Assembly (NCBI GenBank): GCA_964635065.1
Contig: CAZWMK010000056.1
Span: 1 to 14,962, forward strand
DNA from: CAZWMK01 sp964635065
Lineage (GTDB): Bacteria; Pseudomonadota; Alphaproteobacteria; Sphingomonadales; Sphingomonadaceae
Length of the DNA stretch: 14,962 bases
Direction: 5' to 3'
How positions within the stretch are numbered: position 1 is the stretch's first letter; each line of letters begins with the position of its first letter. The position numbers and the translations under genes were made by a program. Shown here piece by piece: positions 12,904 to 14,962 of this stretch. The notes under the pieces were generated by a model. The model ran no database searches. It saw only the letters and a program-made list of their open reading frames with translations, and was not told the DNA's origin.

Positions 12904-13767
12904 ATGAAACTGGGAGTCATTGGCGGCAGCGGTCTTGGACGCATGGCCTGTTTCCAGAATGCCACGCGCCGCAGGGTGGAAACCGCGTGGGGCGAGGCAT
13001 CGGACGAATTGCTGTTCGGACGACTGGGCGATGTCGAGATCGTTTTCCTGCCGCGCCATGGCCGCAGCCACCGAATCACGCCGTCCGAAATCAATTACCG
13101 TGCGAATATTGCCGCGCTGAAACATGCGGGTTGTCAGGCACTGTTGTCCTTGTCGGCGGTCGGGTCATTCCGCGAGACACTGGCGCCGGGCAGCTTTGCA
13201 CTGGTCGAGCAATATCTCGATTTCACCCATGGCCGGCAGCGCAGCTTTTTTGGCGATGGCATTGTCGGCCATGTTTCGCTGGCCGATCCGACCTGCCGCA
13301 GCTTCGGCGACATTGTTGCCGGCGCAGCAGCTGGCATCGGCCTTCCGCTACCGCGTGGTGCGACCTATGTCGCCATTGATGGCCCACAGTTTTCGACGCG
13401 CGCCGAGTCCCATTTCTATCGTGCGCAGGGTTGTGACGTGATTGGCATGACCAACATGCCCGAAGCGCGCCTCGCCCGCGAGGCCGAGCTTTGTTATGCC
13501 GCAGTCGCCATGGTTACCGACTTCGACAGTTGGCGCAGCGGCGAAGCTGCGGTCGACATGGCTGACGTCATCGCTGTCTTGCGAGCGAACGCAGCGCAGG
13601 CCGAAGCCCTCGTGGAGGCAGTCGCCGCACATATGGGCGGACACGCCCATCCATGCTCCGCAGGATGCAGCCATGCGCTCGACCATGCCATCGTCACCGA
13701 GCGTTCGCACTGGCCGCAGGACACTACGGCGCGGTTGCGCACCATTGCCGGCCGGGTGATGGCATGA
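12904..13767 (+). CDS. mtnP: S-methyl-5'-thioadenosine phosphorylase
   Basis: 287 residues from the ATG at 12904 (AGGAAA eight bases upstream); a GTG one codon earlier is also possible. It belongs to the trimeric PNP/MTAP family. Motifs: phosphate loop GVIGGSGLG (4-12), RHGRSHRITPSEINYRANI (51-69), LSLSAVGSFRETLAPG (81-96), GPQFSTRAES (160-169), IGMTNMPEARLAREAELCYA (180-199) and TDFDSW (205-210). The MTNMPEA segment and the aspartates in TDFD favour 6-amino purine substrates. It splits methylthioadenosine, a by-product of polyamine and quorum-signal synthesis, into adenine and methylthioribose-1-phosphate. The next gene, apt, overlaps by four bases and uses the adenine. The C-terminal CSAGC (251-255) is common in bacterial members. 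Confidence 0.94.
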   Translation: MKLGVIGGSGLGRMACFQNATRRRVETAWGEASDELLFGRLGDVEIVFLPRHGRSHRITPSEINYRANIAALKHAGCQALLSLSAVGSFRETLAPGSFALVEQYLDFTHGRQRSFFGDGIVGHVSLADPTCRSFGDIVAGAAAGIGLPLPRGATYVAIDGPQFSTRAESHFYRAQGCDVIGMTNMPEARLAREAELCYAAVAMVTDFDSWRSGEAAVDMADVIAVLRANAAQAEALVEAVAAHMGGHAHPCSAGCSHALDHAIVTERSHWPQDTTARLRTIAGRVMA

Positions 13768-14306
13768 CAGGTGCGAACGAAGATCTTCGGGCCTTGGTGC
13801 GCACCATCCCCGATTATCCAAAGCCGGGTGTGCAGTTTCGCGATATCACGACGCTTCTTCTCGATCCGGCGGGGTTTCACCAGACGGTCGAACGCATGGC
13901 CGCGCAATTGTCGCACTTATCGCTCGATGCCATCGCCGGGATAGAGGCGCGCGGTTTCCTGTTTGCCGCAGCTCTGGCTTACAGGCTCAAACATGGCGTG
14001 ATTCTGATCCGCAAGCGGAACAAGTTGCCCGGTGCGACGGTCGGCGTGAATTACGCCCTGGAATATGGCGAAGACCGCATCGAGATGCATGCCGATGCCT
14101 GCCGAACCGGGATGCGGATCGCACTGGTGGATGATCTCATCGCCACGGGCGGTACGGCGCTGGCGGCCACCAATCTGTTGCGCGGCTGCGGCGCGACCGT
14201 GGTGCAAGCCGGTTTTGTGATCGACCTGCCCGATCTGGGCGGCGCAAGGCGGCTGGAAGCGGCTGGCGTGACGGTATCGTCGCTGATGGCATTTGCGGGC
14301 GAGTAG
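13764..14306 (+). CDS. apt: Adenine phosphoribosyltransferase
   Basis: 180 residues, standard length. The start ATG overlaps the mtnP stop (ATGA). Motifs: TIPDYPKPGVQFRDITTLL (14-32), the adenine/flap region GIEARGFLFAAALA and the PRPP loop ALVDDLIATGGTA, with two adjacent Asp residues. It converts adenine and PRPP to AMP, completing the salvage of adenine released by the preceding enzyme. It also spares the de novo purine route encoded by the pur genes in this window. Confidence 0.97.
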   Translation: MTGANEDLRALVRTIPDYPKPGVQFRDITTLLLDPAGFHQTVERMAAQLSHLSLDAIAGIEARGFLFAAALAYRLKHGVILIRKRNKLPGATVGVNYALEYGEDRIEMHADACRTGMRIALVDDLIATGGTALAATNLLRGCGATVVQAGFVIDLPDLGGARRLEAAGVTVSSLMAFAGE

Positions 14307-14309
14307 AGT

Positions 14310-14339
14310 TTTTCCGTTCGCGCTGGCGCGGACGGAAAA
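14310..14339. other. Strong hairpin of reversed polarity between apt and MaoC-like gene
   Basis: TTTTCCGTTCGCGC (14310-14323) and GCGCGGACGGAAAA (14326-14339) pair over 14 bases with one G-T pair and almost no loop. On both strands the T-run is on the 5' side and the A-run on the 3' side, the opposite of a normal intrinsic terminator. It lies in the 38-base gap between convergent genes, so it probably still marks both transcript ends. Confidence 0.7.
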
Positions 14340-14344
14340 GCAAT

Positions 14345-14797
14345 TCAGGTCGTCTGGCCTTTGCGCGGCATGAGCGTGATGGCGATCATTGTCATCACGG
14401 TCACGTCATGCTGGTTGATTACGCTGAGGCGTGAATGCAGGCTGCCGATCGCGGGCTTGCTGCGCGAGGGACGGCATTCGACGACCTCGCCAAGCAGACG
14501 CAGCCGGTCGTCGGGATAGACCGGTTTCAGCCAGCGGATTTCATCGATGCCGGGCGACCCCAGTCCTGCGGTCTCGCTCGCCTGCCAATATTCGACGAGC
14601 ATTCGCATCATCATGGCGCAGGTGTGCCAGCCTGAGGCGGAGATACGGCCGAAATGCGTTTCAGCCGCCGCCGCATCATCGAGATGAAAGGGCTGGGGAT
14701 CGTATTTCGAGGCAAAGTCGAGGACTTCATCCCGCGTGACATCATAAGGACCAGCCTGCCAGACGGTGCCGATCGGATAATCCTCAAGATAAAGCAT
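14345..14797 (-). CDS. MaoC-like dehydratase / hot-dog fold acyl-CoA hydratase
   Basis: 150 residues, a single hot-dog domain. The MaoC/R-hydratase motif appears as FASKYDPQPFHLDDAAAAET (28-47), with the catalytic Asp33 and His38, then FGRISASGWHT (49-59). Relatives hydrate trans-2-enoyl-CoA thioesters. Sphingomonad relatives are common as stand-alone genes with unknown substrates. It starts 11 bases after the ychF stop and is probably translated from the same message; a GAGG site lies about nine bases upstream. Confidence 0.93.
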   Translation of the reverse strand: MLYLEDYPIGTVWQAGPYDVTRDEVLDFASKYDPQPFHLDDAAAAETHFGRISASGWHTCAMMMRMLVEYWQASETAGLGSPGIDEIRWLKPVYPDDRLRLLGEVVECRPSRSKPAIGSLHSRLSVINQHDVTVMTMIAITLMPRKGQTT

Positions 14798-14808
14798 GGC
14801 GACTGGCC

Positions 14809-14962
14809 TCAGACGTTGAAGCGGAAATGCATGATGTCGCCATCCTGAACGATATATTCCTTGCCTTCCAGCCGCAGTTTTCCGGCATCGCGCGCCGCTG
14901 CTTCGCCACCCAGTCGCACGAAATCGTCATAGGCGATGGTTTCGGCGCGGATGAAGCCCTTT
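14809..14962 (-). CDS. ychF: Redox-regulated ATPase YchF / Obg-like ATPase (C-terminal end, cut by window edge)
   Basis: Only the last 50 codons and the stop (complement of 14809-14811) are present. Minus-strand translation gives KGFIRAETIAYDDFVRLGG, then RDAGKLRLEGKEYIVQDGD and IMHFRFNV at the end. This is the TGS-like C-terminal domain of YchF, whose ending EGKEYIVQDGDIMHFRFNV is nearly invariant. YchF is a universally conserved ATPase that binds ribosomes. The MaoC-like gene follows closely on the same strand. Confidence 0.95.
   Translation of the reverse strand, partial: KGFIRAETIAYDDFVRLGGEAAARDAGKLRLEGKEYIVQDGDIMHFRFNV

Noticed and set aside
13381..13410. GPQFST instead of GPRFST in the methylthioadenosine phosphorylase as a broken site
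   Set aside because: As far as I recall, Gln is common at this position in bacterial members, and all other substrate motifs are intact.
1..14962. tRNA genes, CRISPR arrays, insertion sequences or phage genes
   Set aside because: No cloverleaf-like T-arm sequence, regular repeat-spacer series, transposase motif or long terminal inverted repeats were seen on reading both strands.

Overview
The window looks like a chromosomal stretch of an alphaproteobacterium, most likely a sphingomonad (order Sphingomonadales). Pointers are the high G+C, the DUF1476 (ATPase zeta-type)-bolA-grxD cluster, the trmL-hemF pair divergent from petABC with mtnP-apt behind it, a PEP-CTERM protein, and an alphaproteobacterial-type SOS box. 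No tRNA, rRNA, CRISPR array or insertion sequence was seen. Both ends cut genes: purL on the left and ychF on the right.

Left third (1-6595). Purine genes purL, purQ, purS and purC all lie on the minus strand but do not form one block. Between purL and purQ sit a lipoprotein gene, a Y-family DNA polymerase with a LexA box six bases before its start, a plus-strand queuosine-precursor transporter (YhhQ type) and a PEP-CTERM secreted protein. Between purS and purC sit two plus-strand genes of about 50 codons. They encode related two-helix membrane proteins that I do not recognise.

Middle (6596-9896). A plus-strand operon encodes a DUF1476/ATPase zeta-like protein, BolA and the monothiol glutaredoxin GrxD, ending at a strong hairpin. 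A minus-strand operon, trmL-hemF-GNAT, has overlapping genes: tRNA wobble methylation, aerobic coproporphyrinogen oxidation and an acetyltransferase.

Right third (9897-14962). petA-petB-petC encode the cytochrome bc1 complex and end in an intrinsic terminator. mtnP and apt follow, overlapping by four bases. Together they salvage methylthioadenosine to adenine and then AMP. A convergent minus-strand unit holds the end of ychF and a MaoC-like hydratase.

The most striking observation is in cytochrome b. The fourth conserved heme-ligand histidine, the heme bH ligand on helix D (His212 in Rhodobacter), is a lysine here (K214, codon AAG at 11299-11301). The other three ligands and the quinone-site motifs are intact. 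Next in interest are the SOS box in front of the polymerase, the tandem small membrane proteins, and their placement antisense inside a split purine operon.
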